DNA of 64,000 nt, taken from the NCBI RefSeq assembly GCF_030547185.1, contig NZ_JAUOQR010000001.1, forward strand, positions 186,001 through 250,000, given 5' to 3'. The notes beneath the pieces were generated by a model. It ran no database searches. It was not told the origin of the DNA and saw only the letters and a program-made list of their open reading frames with translations. A program made the position numbers and the translations under genes. The stretch is from Neptuniibacter sp. 1_MG-2023 (GTDB taxonomy: Bacteria > Pseudomonadota > Gammaproteobacteria > Pseudomonadales > Balneatricaceae). Positions within the stretch are counted from its first letter, which is position 1. The number at the start of each line of letters is the position of its first letter. This document shows positions 47,669 to 56,055 of the stretch, in pieces.

Positions 47669-49162
47669 ATGACCACAAAATCAGTAGACGTATTGCTAGT
47701 CGGCGCGGGAGCGATGAGTACGGCACTTGGTGTTATGCTCAAGCAGCTGGACCCATCCCTAAAAATAGCCATGATCGAACGACTCGATCAAATTGCTGTC
47801 GAAAGCACAGATTGCATGAATAACGCGGGAACAGGACATGCCGCTTATTGTGAATTGAACTATACGCCGGAAATGGATGATGGCAGCATTAATTGTGACA
47901 AAGCCTTTGCTATTAATGCCTCGTTTGAAGTGAGTTTGCAGTTCTGGTCCTATCTAGTCCAGCAAAATGCACTACCCGAGCCTTCACAGTTTATTAATCC
48001 AGTCCCCCATCAAAGTTTCGTCTGGGGCGATAAAAACGTAGAGTTTTTACGTAAGCGCTACGAAGCCCTAAGCTCACATCATCAATTTAACGTAATGGAG
48101 TACAGTGAAGATCCTGAAGTTCTGAAAGAATGGATGCCACTGGTCATGGAAGGCAGAAAGAGCAACGAAAAAATAGCGGCGACTCGGGTACGTTATGGCT
48201 CTGATGTAAACTTTGGCGCACTGGCCCGTCACATGGTTAAAAACCTTCAAGATCAAAGTGATTTTGAGCTTCTTCTTAACCATGATGTTAAAGATTTCTA
48301 TCAAAATAAAGATACTAGCTGGTCTGTCACTATCAAAAATAACGCAACTAACGAGTTTGATGTTATTGATAGCCGCTTTGTATTTTTAGGCGCGGGCGGT
48401 GGAGCACTCCCCCTCTTACAGAAAACAGCGATTCCTGAAGCTGATGGGTATGGTGGTTTCCCTGTAAGTGGCCAATGGCTCGTCTGTAAAAATGAAGAGA
48501 TCATCGAACAGCACGCCGCTAAAGTATATGGAGCAGCCCCTATTGGCGCTCCACCTATGTCTGTTCCTCACCTTGATACTCGAATAATTGATGGCAAGAA
48601 ATCACTGCTGTTTGGGCCTTTTGCGGGGTTCACAACTAAGTTCCTTAAAAATGGGTCTATTTTCGATTTAATTGGCAGCATGAAGCTCAATAACCTCAAA
48701 CCAATGCTCTATGTTGGTGCTACTAATATGGATCTAACACGATACCTAATTAGTGAAGTGATGCAGACACATGGTTCACGTGTTATGTCATTGAGCAACT
48801 TTATCCCTGAAGCTAAAGAAAACGATTGGGAGATCTCTCACGCCGGCCAACGTGTACAGATCATCAAAAAAGATGAGAACGGTAAAGGGAAATTAGAATT
48901 CGGAACTGAAGTTATTACCGCTGCTGATGGTACTTTAGCTGCGTTACTTGGCGCGTCACCTGGAGCATCAACATCCGTTAGTGCGATGCTTAGTATTGTA
49001 GAAATCTGCTTTAAAGATCAACTGGCGTCACCTGAGTGGCAGGCAAAAATTAAGGAGATGATTCCCTCCTATGGCCATGACCTTACTCAAGACCCTGAAC
49101 GCCTAAAATCAATCCGCGAATATACACTATCCACCCTAAAACTAGATCCTGAAAAAGGCTAG
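47669..49162 (+). CDS. mqo: malate:quinone oxidoreductase
   Basis: Membrane-associated FAD enzyme that oxidises malate to oxaloacetate and reduces quinone, replacing or supporting malate dehydrogenase in the citric acid cycle. The FAD-binding loop VLLVGAGAMSTALG is at residues 8-21, with GTGHAAYCELNYTP next, and TVMSLSNFIPEAKE-like and GASPGASTSVSAML near the C-terminus. Length 497 residues is standard. ATG start with a weak ribosome site (GGCGAAG). Its own terminator follows. Confidence 0.97.
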   Translation: MTTKSVDVLLVGAGAMSTALGVMLKQLDPSLKIAMIERLDQIAVESTDCMNNAGTGHAAYCELNYTPEMDDGSINCDKAFAINASFEVSLQFWSYLVQQNALPEPSQFINPVPHQSFVWGDKNVEFLRKRYEALSSHHQFNVMEYSEDPEVLKEWMPLVMEGRKSNEKIAATRVRYGSDVNFGALARHMVKNLQDQSDFELLLNHDVKDFYQNKDTSWSVTIKNNATNEFDVIDSRFVFLGAGGGALPLLQKTAIPEADGYGGFPVSGQWLVCKNEEIIEQHAAKVYGAAPIGAPPMSVPHLDTRIIDGKKSLLFGPFAGFTTKFLKNGSIFDLIGSMKLNNLKPMLYVGATNMDLTRYLISEVMQTHGSRVMSLSNFIPEAKENDWEISHAGQRVQIIKKDENGKGKLEFGTEVITAADGTLAALLGASPGASTSVSAMLSIVEICFKDQLASPEWQAKIKEMIPSYGHDLTQDPERLKSIREYTLSTLKLDPEKG

Positions 49163-49225
49163 CCCATAGGTGACATCAGTTCATCAACCCGCTCGCGACT
49201 GAAACTAAAAGCTAGCTCAAACTTT

Positions 49226-49255
49226 AAAAAGGCCGATAGGTATATCGGCCTTTTT
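49226..49255 (+). terminator. terminator after mqo
   Basis: GGCCGATA/TATCGGCC with a GGTA loop, flanked by A-runs and TTTTT. Confidence 0.93.
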
Positions 49256-49314
49256 CTTTATTGGTTGCCAACGTACAATACCCACCTCTTACTTTATATG
49301 AAGCACATTACACT

Positions 49315-49548
49315 ATGCAGTGCAGAGAAAAGTGCGGAGCATGCTGTATAGCTCCAAGTATCAGCAGTCTCCAAAAACCTGCCGGTGTCAGATGCCAGCA
49401 TCTTACAGAAACTTTACGCTGTGCTATCTTCCATCATCCCGATCGACCGAAAGCATGCGCAGACTTTAAAGCTGAACAAGATTTTTGTGGCCAATCAGCA
49501 ACTGAAGCGTTACAAATACTCGAACTTTTAGAAGAAAATACCCGCTAA
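49315..49548 (+). CDS. YkgJ-family Cys-cluster protein
   Basis: A 77-residue protein with the zinc- or iron-binding Cys pattern of the YkgJ/UPF0153 family: MQCREKCGACCIAPSIS, GVRCQHLT, CAIFHHPDRPKACADF and a final Cys. The frame reaches a TTG at 49261 inside the mqo terminator, but the ATG at 49315 matches the family start. Function unknown. The MATE gene follows in the same frame after its stop. Confidence 0.85.
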   Translation: MQCREKCGACCIAPSISSLQKPAGVRCQHLTETLRCAIFHHPDRPKACADFKAEQDFCGQSATEALQILELLEENTR

Positions 49549-49608
49549 GGTAAACTGATAGCTTCTTTACTATATAAAACTAGCCCATTATTTTACTGGA
49601 GCAGAGCG

Positions 49609-50967
49609 CTGAAATACCTTTCTGAAATCAAGTTATTACTTAATCTCGGTTTCCCCATTGCAATCGCACAAATAGCGCAAACCTCAATGGGGTTTGTTGA
49701 TACCCTTATGGCCGGTCGTTTTAGTTCCACCGACCTTGCCGCTGTATCTTTAGGGTCGAGTATCTGGCTACCTATATTTATTGCTTGCCAAGGGATCTTA
49801 ATGGCAACTACACCTATGGTTGCCCACTTTGTTGGTGAAGAGAAACCTCACCAAGCAAATGAAACCCTTCACCAAGGATCACTTATTGTGATTCTACTAA
49901 GCCTTTGCGCTATGTTTTTTCTACATAACTGCGCTCCTATTTTAGCTTTTATGGATGTAGAACCCCATTTAGCAACATTAACCATGGAGTATCTTGCTGC
50001 AATCTCATGGGGCATACCCGCTTTACTCCTATACCAACTGATTCGCAGCTATATCGAAGGCTTTGGCAAAACCCAACCTGCTATGAAAATTGCGGTCTTT
50101 GGTCTTCTGTGTAATATCCCCCTTAATTACCTGCTAATTTATGGAAAATTAGGCTTCCCTCAACTAGGCGGAGTTGGTTGCGGCTGGGCTAGCGCAATCG
50201 TGATGTGGCTAATGTTAATTGTCTCCATTATCTACCTGACCAATGCCAGTACATTTAAAAAGCTATCTCCACTAAATGGCTGGAAGCTCCCCGAAGTCGA
50301 TGCTTTTAAACGCTATGTAGCTTTAGGCTTACCTATAGGGTTTGCCTTATTAATCGAAGTTAGTATGTTTTCGGTTATCGCCCTCTTAATAGCTGATCTT
50401 GGTGAAATAATTATTGCCTCTCACCAAATCACTATAACCTTCACGGGACTCGTCTTTATGATTCCACTGAGCATCTCTTTTGCGCTGACAATTCGAGTTG
50501 GTCATCAATTGGGAGCAAAAAATGCAGCAGGGGCGATTCATAGTGCAAAAGCAGGTTTAATCATCACCTTATCTATTGCTTTAATCAGCTCTGGGCTTAT
50601 CGCTTTTTTTGCCCAACAAATAGCCACCTTATACACCACAGATGTAGAAATCATTAAGATTGCGACCACCCTATTAACAATAGCTGCAGTATTCCAACTA
50701 TCAGATGCTGTACAAATCACCTGTTCTGGCGCTCTAAGGGGCTACAAAGATACACAATTCCCTCTTATGCTTGTCTTTATTTCATGCTGGCTTGTAGGCT
50801 TACCAACAGGCTATGTTTTAGGCAAAACAGATCTTGTTGTTACGCAGATGGGCCCTAGTGGTTTTTGGATTGGTCTTTTAATCGGCCTAACAATTAGCGC
50901 TATACTGTTACTCTCTCGTTTAAAATGGAAAAGCAAACAGACCTTACATGCATCTCTTTCAATATAG
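49609..50967 (+). CDS. norM: MATE-family multidrug/Na+ antiporter (NorM-like), probable CTG start
   Basis: Twelve-segment MATE exporter; expels cationic drugs in exchange for Na+ or H+. The first in-frame ATG is 49687, but translating upstream gives KYLSEIKLLLNLGFPIAIAQ and IAQTS before MGFVDTLMAG, the conserved first-helix sequence of MATE proteins, so the true start is earlier. The best candidate is CTG at 49609, preceded by GGAG seven bases upstream; no ATG, GTG or TTG lies in frame before it back to the stop at 49546. This gives 452 residues. Overlaps the DUF3080 gene by 20 bases. Substrate unknown. Confidence 0.85.
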   Translation: MKYLSEIKLLLNLGFPIAIAQIAQTSMGFVDTLMAGRFSSTDLAAVSLGSSIWLPIFIACQGILMATTPMVAHFVGEEKPHQANETLHQGSLIVILLSLCAMFFLHNCAPILAFMDVEPHLATLTMEYLAAISWGIPALLLYQLIRSYIEGFGKTQPAMKIAVFGLLCNIPLNYLLIYGKLGFPQLGGVGCGWASAIVMWLMLIVSIIYLTNASTFKKLSPLNGWKLPEVDAFKRYVALGLPIGFALLIEVSMFSVIALLIADLGEIIIASHQITITFTGLVFMIPLSISFALTIRVGHQLGAKNAAGAIHSAKAGLIITLSIALISSGLIAFFAQQIATLYTTDVEIIKIATTLLTIAAVFQLSDAVQITCSGALRGYKDTQFPLMLVFISCWLVGLPTGYVLGKTDLVVTQMGPSGFWIGLLIGLTISAILLLSRLKWKSKQTLHASLSI

Positions 50968-52045
50968 TTATCACCTTTTATGGGGAACCTTACTAGCCCT
51001 AACCCTTACAGGCTGTGAGCGAGATACACCTGAAGAGATGCTAAATAACTACCAATACAGAATCAGCAATGTACTCAAGGTTGATCAACTATATGTAGAA
51101 GATATCCCCTCTCGTCACCAGTTCCCCCTTCGTCGCCACCTAATCCGCCCCACGACAGAGATCAGAGAGGGCCTACTCGACGTTATGAACTTAAAAGAAT
51201 GTAAGTTATTACCTTTAATTGCAGAACGAAATAGCTCCTTAGGTAAGGTTTATGCACCCTCACAAAAAATGCATTATGAGTTAATATTTTTTCATGCATT
51301 AGAGAAGTGTAAGAGAAAATTAAGCACTGATTCTCAAGTGGACCCAAAACTGTTGGCCCAAGTTGATACTATTTATCAGATAAAAAAGGAAAACCTACCT
51401 TCAGAACTATGGAACGGTATATTCACCGCAAAAGAGATAGAGCTAAACTTCTCACGTGCTAAAAACCTATTACCTTTACTGGATGATGGTAGTACGCAGA
51501 ACAGCATCAATGCGATTAAAACCTTAACCGATATTATTAAATCCCCGCGCCTAGGTGCCCAATGGGAAATCCCTCAAGCACTCAATAACTTAGAATCTAA
51601 TTATAAAATTTTATATAACAACCGCTCAGGCCCTAAAATTCTAAGTTCGCTTCAATTGCTGACTGCCCATTTAATGAATGCATCGCAAACGATTGAGCAT
51701 GGATTACAAAAAAAACAGCTGTGTTTTAACAATACTCCCTCCACAAGAGCTAAAATCATACAAAACGTTTTTTATAAATATTATATTGGTGAGGTTCAGC
51801 CCTATTTAGCTATGGTTCACAAATATGCGATAGAATGGAGATCAGCCAACAATCAATTAATTGATTCCTTTAATAGCTACAATTTGAAACCCTCTAAGCA
51901 ACTAGAAATTTATCGACGTTTAATACTATCTAACTCGCAACCGGATAGTTTATGGGCACAATATATTTTTGCACGAGATAAACATACGCAGAGCTGGCAG
52001 AAACTGCTCAAACAATGTGGCATGATGCCTACACATAGTGATTGA
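50948..52045 (+). CDS. DUF3080-like lipoprotein
   Basis: A 365-residue lipoprotein: short signal segment (YHLLWGTLLALTLTGC) with lipobox LTGC, Cys near residue 25. The mature part is helical, with conserved stretches such as PLRRHLIRPTTEIREGLLDV and LKECKLLPLIAERNSSLGKV, as I recall for DUF3080 proteins. Function unknown. It overlaps the end of the MATE gene and precedes lapG by 10 bases, so it is likely in the same transcript. Confidence 0.82.
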   Translation: MHLFQYSYHLLWGTLLALTLTGCERDTPEEMLNNYQYRISNVLKVDQLYVEDIPSRHQFPLRRHLIRPTTEIREGLLDVMNLKECKLLPLIAERNSSLGKVYAPSQKMHYELIFFHALEKCKRKLSTDSQVDPKLLAQVDTIYQIKKENLPSELWNGIFTAKEIELNFSRAKNLLPLLDDGSTQNSINAIKTLTDIIKSPRLGAQWEIPQALNNLESNYKILYNNRSGPKILSSLQLLTAHLMNASQTIEHGLQKKQLCFNNTPSTRAKIIQNVFYKYYIGEVQPYLAMVHKYAIEWRSANNQLIDSFNSYNLKPSKQLEIYRRLILSNSQPDSLWAQYIFARDKHTQSWQKLLKQCGMMPTHSD

Positions 52046-52055
52046 CCATTAGGTT

Positions 52056-52700
52056 ATGGACTCAACATTGAATTCAGTTCGCTCTATAGACAAGCGCAGT
52101 TTTAGCAGCCGATGCCATCTATCTCTACTGGCATTTATGCTCGCACTCTCTTGCCTGATTTTCATTCAAGTGGGTGCAGATGAAAGCATTCGCCTTAGCC
52201 AAGCAGATATAGAAAAGCTGGGTAAGCAGTACGGTGCAAAAGCACAGCGTCGATTAGAAATTTGGCAGGAGATGCTTACGACACTGGCCAATGAAAGCGA
52301 GCAGGATAAGCTAGAACAGGTAAACGATTTTTTTAACCAAGTGCGCTTTCTGGATGACATAAAACACTGGAAGAAAAAAGATTACTGGGCAACCCCCGTC
52401 GAGTTTCTCATAACAAATGGCGGTGATTGCGAAGATTTCAGTATTGCTAAATATTACACCCTAAAAGAACTGGGTGTACCTGTAGAAAAAATGAATTTAG
52501 CCTATGTAAAAGCATTAGAGTATAACCAAGCACATATGGTCTTAACCTATTACCCCAATCAGAGCGCTATCCCATTAATACTCGACAATATCAATGGCAC
52601 AATCTTACCCGCGTCAAAACGCCCTGATTTGCTGCACGTATACAGAGCTTCAATGGTGATAAACTTTGGATATCTAAAATGGGCCGTAGAACGACATTAG
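52056..52700 (+). CDS. lapG: periplasmic cysteine protease LapG
   Basis: Transglutaminase-like protease that cleaves the N-terminus of large adhesins and releases them from the cell, unless LapD with bound c-di-GMP sequesters it. The catalytic triad is visible: Cys125 in GGDCEDFSIAKYY, His160 in NQAHMVLTY, Asp177 in LILDNI. An N-terminal hydrophobic segment (LSLLAFMLALSCLIFIQVGA) directs it to the periplasm. The start is not certain, as the ribosome site is too close; 214 residues with the ATG at 52056. It is followed by lapD. Confidence 0.95.
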   Translation: MDSTLNSVRSIDKRSFSSRCHLSLLAFMLALSCLIFIQVGADESIRLSQADIEKLGKQYGAKAQRRLEIWQEMLTTLANESEQDKLEQVNDFFNQVRFLDDIKHWKKKDYWATPVEFLITNGGDCEDFSIAKYYTLKELGVPVEKMNLAYVKALEYNQAHMVLTYYPNQSAIPLILDNINGTILPASKRPDLLHVYRASMVINFGYLKWAVERH

Positions 52701-52800
52701 TCGGCACATCAGATCGTTTAAAACCCTGGGTTAAGTTGCAATCAAGAATTGAAAACAAAGACATTAACCTGCGCTAGGTTTAATGACGAGGAGCAATACT

Positions 52801-54747
52801 ATGTCACTAGTAAACCAACTGATAGCTGCGATATTTGCCATTCTTATCGGCTTGGTTTCTGGCACTTTGTATATTATGTCAGAAAGTTCGCGGTCAATAC
52901 TACAAGACCAATTGGAATCTCACGCGCAGGACTCCGCAACACACTTAGGCCTCTACCTCGGTCCTTATATGGCAGAGAACGATAGCGCAACTGTGGAAAC
53001 CGCAGTTAACGCTATTTTTGACAGCGGTTTCTACCAACAAATCATTGTAACTAATGCTGAACAAGGCATCTTATTTGAGAAAAGTGTGCCATCAACGATT
53101 AGCGATGATATTCCCCAGTGGTTCCAGAATTTAGTCGTTATTACCCCCCCCTCTATGTATCGAGAAGTCACTTATCAATGGCAACAGGTGGGTAAAATTT
53201 ATGTACGAAGTAGTGCAGACTATGCTTACGATAAGTTATGGAAGGGAGCTCAAGATAGTATAATTTTGTTTGTATCTCTTTCCATCATCTGCCTATTAGC
53301 TATTAGCAGCCTAATTCGATATTTATTAAGACCACTAAACAGTGTCGAACAGCAAGCTATAGCGCTTTCAGAAAAACGCTATATAGAACAAGAAAAACTA
53401 CCAAGCACTCGAGAATTGCGCCAAGTTGTCGAAGCGATGAATCGCATGATTAGACGCGTAAAAAGTATGTTTGAAGAGCAAGCTCGAAATATTGAAGAGC
53501 TTCGCCGTAACGCTTATCAAGATAACCTAACGGGCCTATCTAACCAAAGGGCAACAATTACTCAACTAGCAGAACGAATTGATTACCGTAAAGATTTTGG
53601 TAAAGGCACCCTGTTTAATATCCACTTGATCAACCTACAAAAGATCAACCAACAGATAGGCATGGACAAAACCAACAATCTTCTCAAGCACTTAGCAACA
53701 CTGCTGGAAGAGGTATCTCGACAGGCAGACCAGTCTATCCTCGGAAGGATTACCGGTGCTGACTTCGTTTTATTAACCAGCCATACAAACTTTGATCAAT
53801 TAAAACTTAAATTAGACAAAGTGGACTTAGAAAGCCGTAAGCTATTAAGCCAGCTTATGAATACAGAGATCTCCCACCCTATTATTAGTGTGGGTAGCTG
53901 TGAATGCAGCGATATAAGTCATAGTAGCCAACTCCTATCCGATGCTAAAATCGCCAGCGAGGAAGCGACCAAAGAAAGTGTATTGTGGAAGCAATATAAT
54001 AGCGAAGCGAACGCAACCAATACCCAACCTTCTGATTGGAAACAGCATGTCGCTAATGCTATCAATCAGCGTAAAATATTTTTACAAGCACAAAGCGTCT
54101 ATAGCAAAAGTCCCAACTCAATGCCGATCCAAGATGAAATTTTCACTCGTATTTTAGACCGCGATAACAAAGCCACATCGGCAGGCGAGTTTATCAACTT
54201 GGTAAAAGAGCTTGGCCTTATGACTGAAATGGATCGTGCAGTTATCGAGCTAGCCTTACAAAAAATTGAGAGCGCAGCTTGCCCGTTAACCATAAACTTA
54301 AGCCATGAAGCTATACAAAGTGATTCATTGATTGATTGGCTATCCAAACAGCTAAAGGGAAAATCCCTTGCAGGCAAACTGCTATTTGAAGTAGATGAAA
54401 CTGCTGTTTTAAATAATACCGATGCGATAACAGCCTTTAGAAAAGCATTAAAAGAGCTTGATATTGGCTTCGGTGTTGATCATTTTGGTGTTCACCCCAA
54501 TGGTTTCTCCTATTTGTACTCTGTACAACCAGATTACGTGAAAATTGACGGTTCCCTCATTAGGGAAATAGACAAAAATGCAGAAGATCGCTTTTTTGTT
54601 AGCAGTTTAATCAGCGTGGCCCATAGTTTAGATATTCAAGCCTACGCTGAGCATGTAGAACGCGAAAGCCAGCTACAGTTATTAACTCAGCTTGAGATTG
54701 ATGGTAGCCAAGGCTATCTACATGGTTCACCGAAAGAACTAAGCTAG
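52801..54747 (+). CDS. lapD: c-di-GMP receptor LapD
   Basis: Inner-membrane receptor that senses cytoplasmic c-di-GMP and holds or releases LapG in the periplasm. Two transmembrane segments flank a periplasmic LapD/MoxY domain (from about residue 26 to 150), then HAMP (YLLRPLNSVEQQAIALSEKRY region), GGDEF and EAL domains. Both enzyme motifs are degenerate: GGDEF is TGADF (about 318-322) and EAL is EIF (about 446-448), so it is a binder and not an enzyme. ATG at 52801 with GAGGAG upstream; 648 residues. Confidence 0.93.
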   Translation: MSLVNQLIAAIFAILIGLVSGTLYIMSESSRSILQDQLESHAQDSATHLGLYLGPYMAENDSATVETAVNAIFDSGFYQQIIVTNAEQGILFEKSVPSTISDDIPQWFQNLVVITPPSMYREVTYQWQQVGKIYVRSSADYAYDKLWKGAQDSIILFVSLSIICLLAISSLIRYLLRPLNSVEQQAIALSEKRYIEQEKLPSTRELRQVVEAMNRMIRRVKSMFEEQARNIEELRRNAYQDNLTGLSNQRATITQLAERIDYRKDFGKGTLFNIHLINLQKINQQIGMDKTNNLLKHLATLLEEVSRQADQSILGRITGADFVLLTSHTNFDQLKLKLDKVDLESRKLLSQLMNTEISHPIISVGSCECSDISHSSQLLSDAKIASEEATKESVLWKQYNSEANATNTQPSDWKQHVANAINQRKIFLQAQSVYSKSPNSMPIQDEIFTRILDRDNKATSAGEFINLVKELGLMTEMDRAVIELALQKIESAACPLTINLSHEAIQSDSLIDWLSKQLKGKSLAGKLLFEVDETAVLNNTDAITAFRKALKELDIGFGVDHFGVHPNGFSYLYSVQPDYVKIDGSLIREIDKNAEDRFFVSSLISVAHSLDIQAYAEHVERESQLQLLTQLEIDGSQGYLHGSPKELS

Positions 54748-54758
54748 ATTCAGTTAGG

Positions 54759-54806
54759 TTCAGACATAAAAAAACGACGGCATGCCGTCGTTTTTTTATG
54801 TCTGAA
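54759..54806. terminator. 48-base perfect palindrome, lapD / ProQ terminator
   Basis: 54759-54782 is exactly complementary to 54783-54806, with no unpaired base; the GC core is ACGACGGCA/TGCCGTCGT with A-run and T-run in the arms. It separates the convergent lapD and ProQ-like genes and can terminate both. As an RNA hairpin the innermost bases would form the loop. Confidence 0.95.
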
Positions 54807-54812
54807 AGAGAT

Positions 54813-55253
54813 TTAGCTACGATTAACTAACATCTCTAATTTCATACTCAAACGCTCTTCCCGCTCTTGTTCCTGACGCTTTTCTTGACGGGCTTTATTA
54901 ATCTCTTTCAACTTCTGTTTAGCGTGTTCAGACTCTTCTTTAGTAACAACACCCGCCGCTTCACCATTAATATCAATACGTTCAGCGCCTTCACGCAAAG
55001 AACGATAATAATTTAGGGCACGAACATAGCTCGCTAAAGCTCTTTTAATCTTGTTTTTTGCAACCTTCTCATCAGCAACCAAATCTTCCTGAATACCGAT
55101 TTTAAGAGGTCTGACATTCTTACGATCAAAGGTTTTAGGATACGCTTCCATCAACTGCTGCAGGGCAGCCATATTAGCAGCACGGTTTTTGGATTTCGCC
55201 TTTGGCGCTTTGTTTACTACGTCATTCACCTTGTAAGCCTCGGACTGGAACAT
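54813..55253 (-). CDS. ProQ/FinO-domain RNA chaperone
   Basis: A small ProQ/FinO-family RNA-binding protein of 146 residues. The core is ALQQLMEAYPKTFDRKNVRPLKIG, VADEKVAKNKIKRALASYVR and LNYYRSLREGAERIDINGE. A Lys/Arg/Glu-rich tail (HAKQKLKEINKARQEKRQEQ) follows, longer than in minimal ProQ and lacking the C-terminal domain of E. coli ProQ. Binds structured RNAs and sRNAs in relatives. The start may be ATG at 55253 or the internal ATG; neither has a strong ribosome site. Confidence 0.88.
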   Translation of the reverse strand: MFQSEAYKVNDVVNKAPKAKSKNRAANMAALQQLMEAYPKTFDRKNVRPLKIGIQEDLVADEKVAKNKIKRALASYVRALNYYRSLREGAERIDINGEAAGVVTKEESEHAKQKLKEINKARQEKRQEQEREERLSMKLEMLVNRS

Positions 55254-55350
55254 ATTACTTTATATGGTTGTTCTGCTGCTTTTCAGCAGATTCAAGCAAT
55301 TGTTCCAGTTGATAAATTAATTGCTTGGTTTCAAAAAAATCTGATGGATA

Positions 55351-55593
55351 TCAGCGTTCACCTTTACGGATATAATACCCAAAAAGTTCCTGCTCTACAT
55401 ACTCTCCCACCAACTCATGACCCAAAAAATTACAAAATTTGGGGATATCGCGCTGAGTAGAAGGATCCGTTGCAATAATATGCAGTATCTCCCCTACTCC
55501 CATATCCCTGACATGGTTATGTAACATCATAACCGGCTCAGGACAATATAAACCCTGTGCGTCTAGAATATGATCTGCTTTGATATCAGTCAT
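55351..55593 (-). CDS. tusA: sulfurtransferase TusA
   Basis: Small sulfur carrier in tRNA thiolation (2-thiouridine) and other sulfur-trafficking steps. The acceptor Cys is in the conserved [13 protein letters not shown] segment, preceded by [10 protein letters not shown] and followed by [14 protein letters not shown]. 80 residues from the ATG at 55593 match E. coli TusA; the frame is open to 55629. ATG follows GAGACAAAAG. Confidence 0.96.
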   Translation of the reverse strand: MTDIKADHILDAQGLYCPEPVMMLHNHVRDMGVGEILHIIATDPSTQRDIPKFCNFLGHELVGEYVEQELFGYYIRKGER

Positions 55594-55743
55594 CTTTTGT
55601 CTCTTGCACAAAGTCGTATATTGTCTCAAATTACCTATGACAGAAAAAGCAATTTAACTCGAATTACTTAACTAAAATCGCTTTTAAGCCATAAATAAAC
55701 CATTCTATAAGACAGATATGTTATTTCAGATGGGGAGAGCGCT

Positions 55744-56025
55744 ATGATCAGAGTTATGATCGAACGTCACATAGCAGATGAATTAGTCATACATTATGAC
55801 AAAGCTGCACGGGAAACCTTACAACGAGCCATGCAAGCACACGGCTTTATCTCTGGAGAAGCATTACAAAATGTTACCAATCATAAGCATCGGCTCGTTA
55901 TTGCAACCTATAGAACACTGCAAGACTGGCAACGCTGGGCGAGTTCAGAAGAGCGTTTAGAAATGATGGCAATGATTAACCCAATGCTAGAAAGCGAAGA
56001 AAAAATCACCGTATATGAACATTAA
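55744..56025 (+). CDS. antibiotic biosynthesis monooxygenase (ABM) domain protein
   Basis: A 93-residue single ABM-domain protein: MIRVMIERHIADEL, then SGEALQNVTNHKHRLVIATY and WQRWASSEERLEMM. The ferredoxin-like fold occurs in small oxygenases and in hypothetical proteins; function unassigned. ATG follows GGGGAGAG. It lies between tusA and rlmM, on the opposite strand. Confidence 0.85.
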   Translation: MIRVMIERHIADELVIHYDKAARETLQRAMQAHGFISGEALQNVTNHKHRLVIATYRTLQDWQRWASSEERLEMMAMINPMLESEEKITVYEH

Positions 56026-56055
56026 TATAAACAGACTTGTCCTTGCGTGTTCGAT

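Noticed and set aside
47599-47823. A 74-codon plus-strand frame overlapping the start of mqo
   Set aside because: Most of it lies within mqo in another frame; no ribosome site or family features.
54759-54806. The long palindrome as a replication or transfer origin or an attachment site
   Set aside because: It lies between convergent stop codons with A- and T-runs, exactly as expected of a bidirectional terminator, and no mobile-element genes are nearby.
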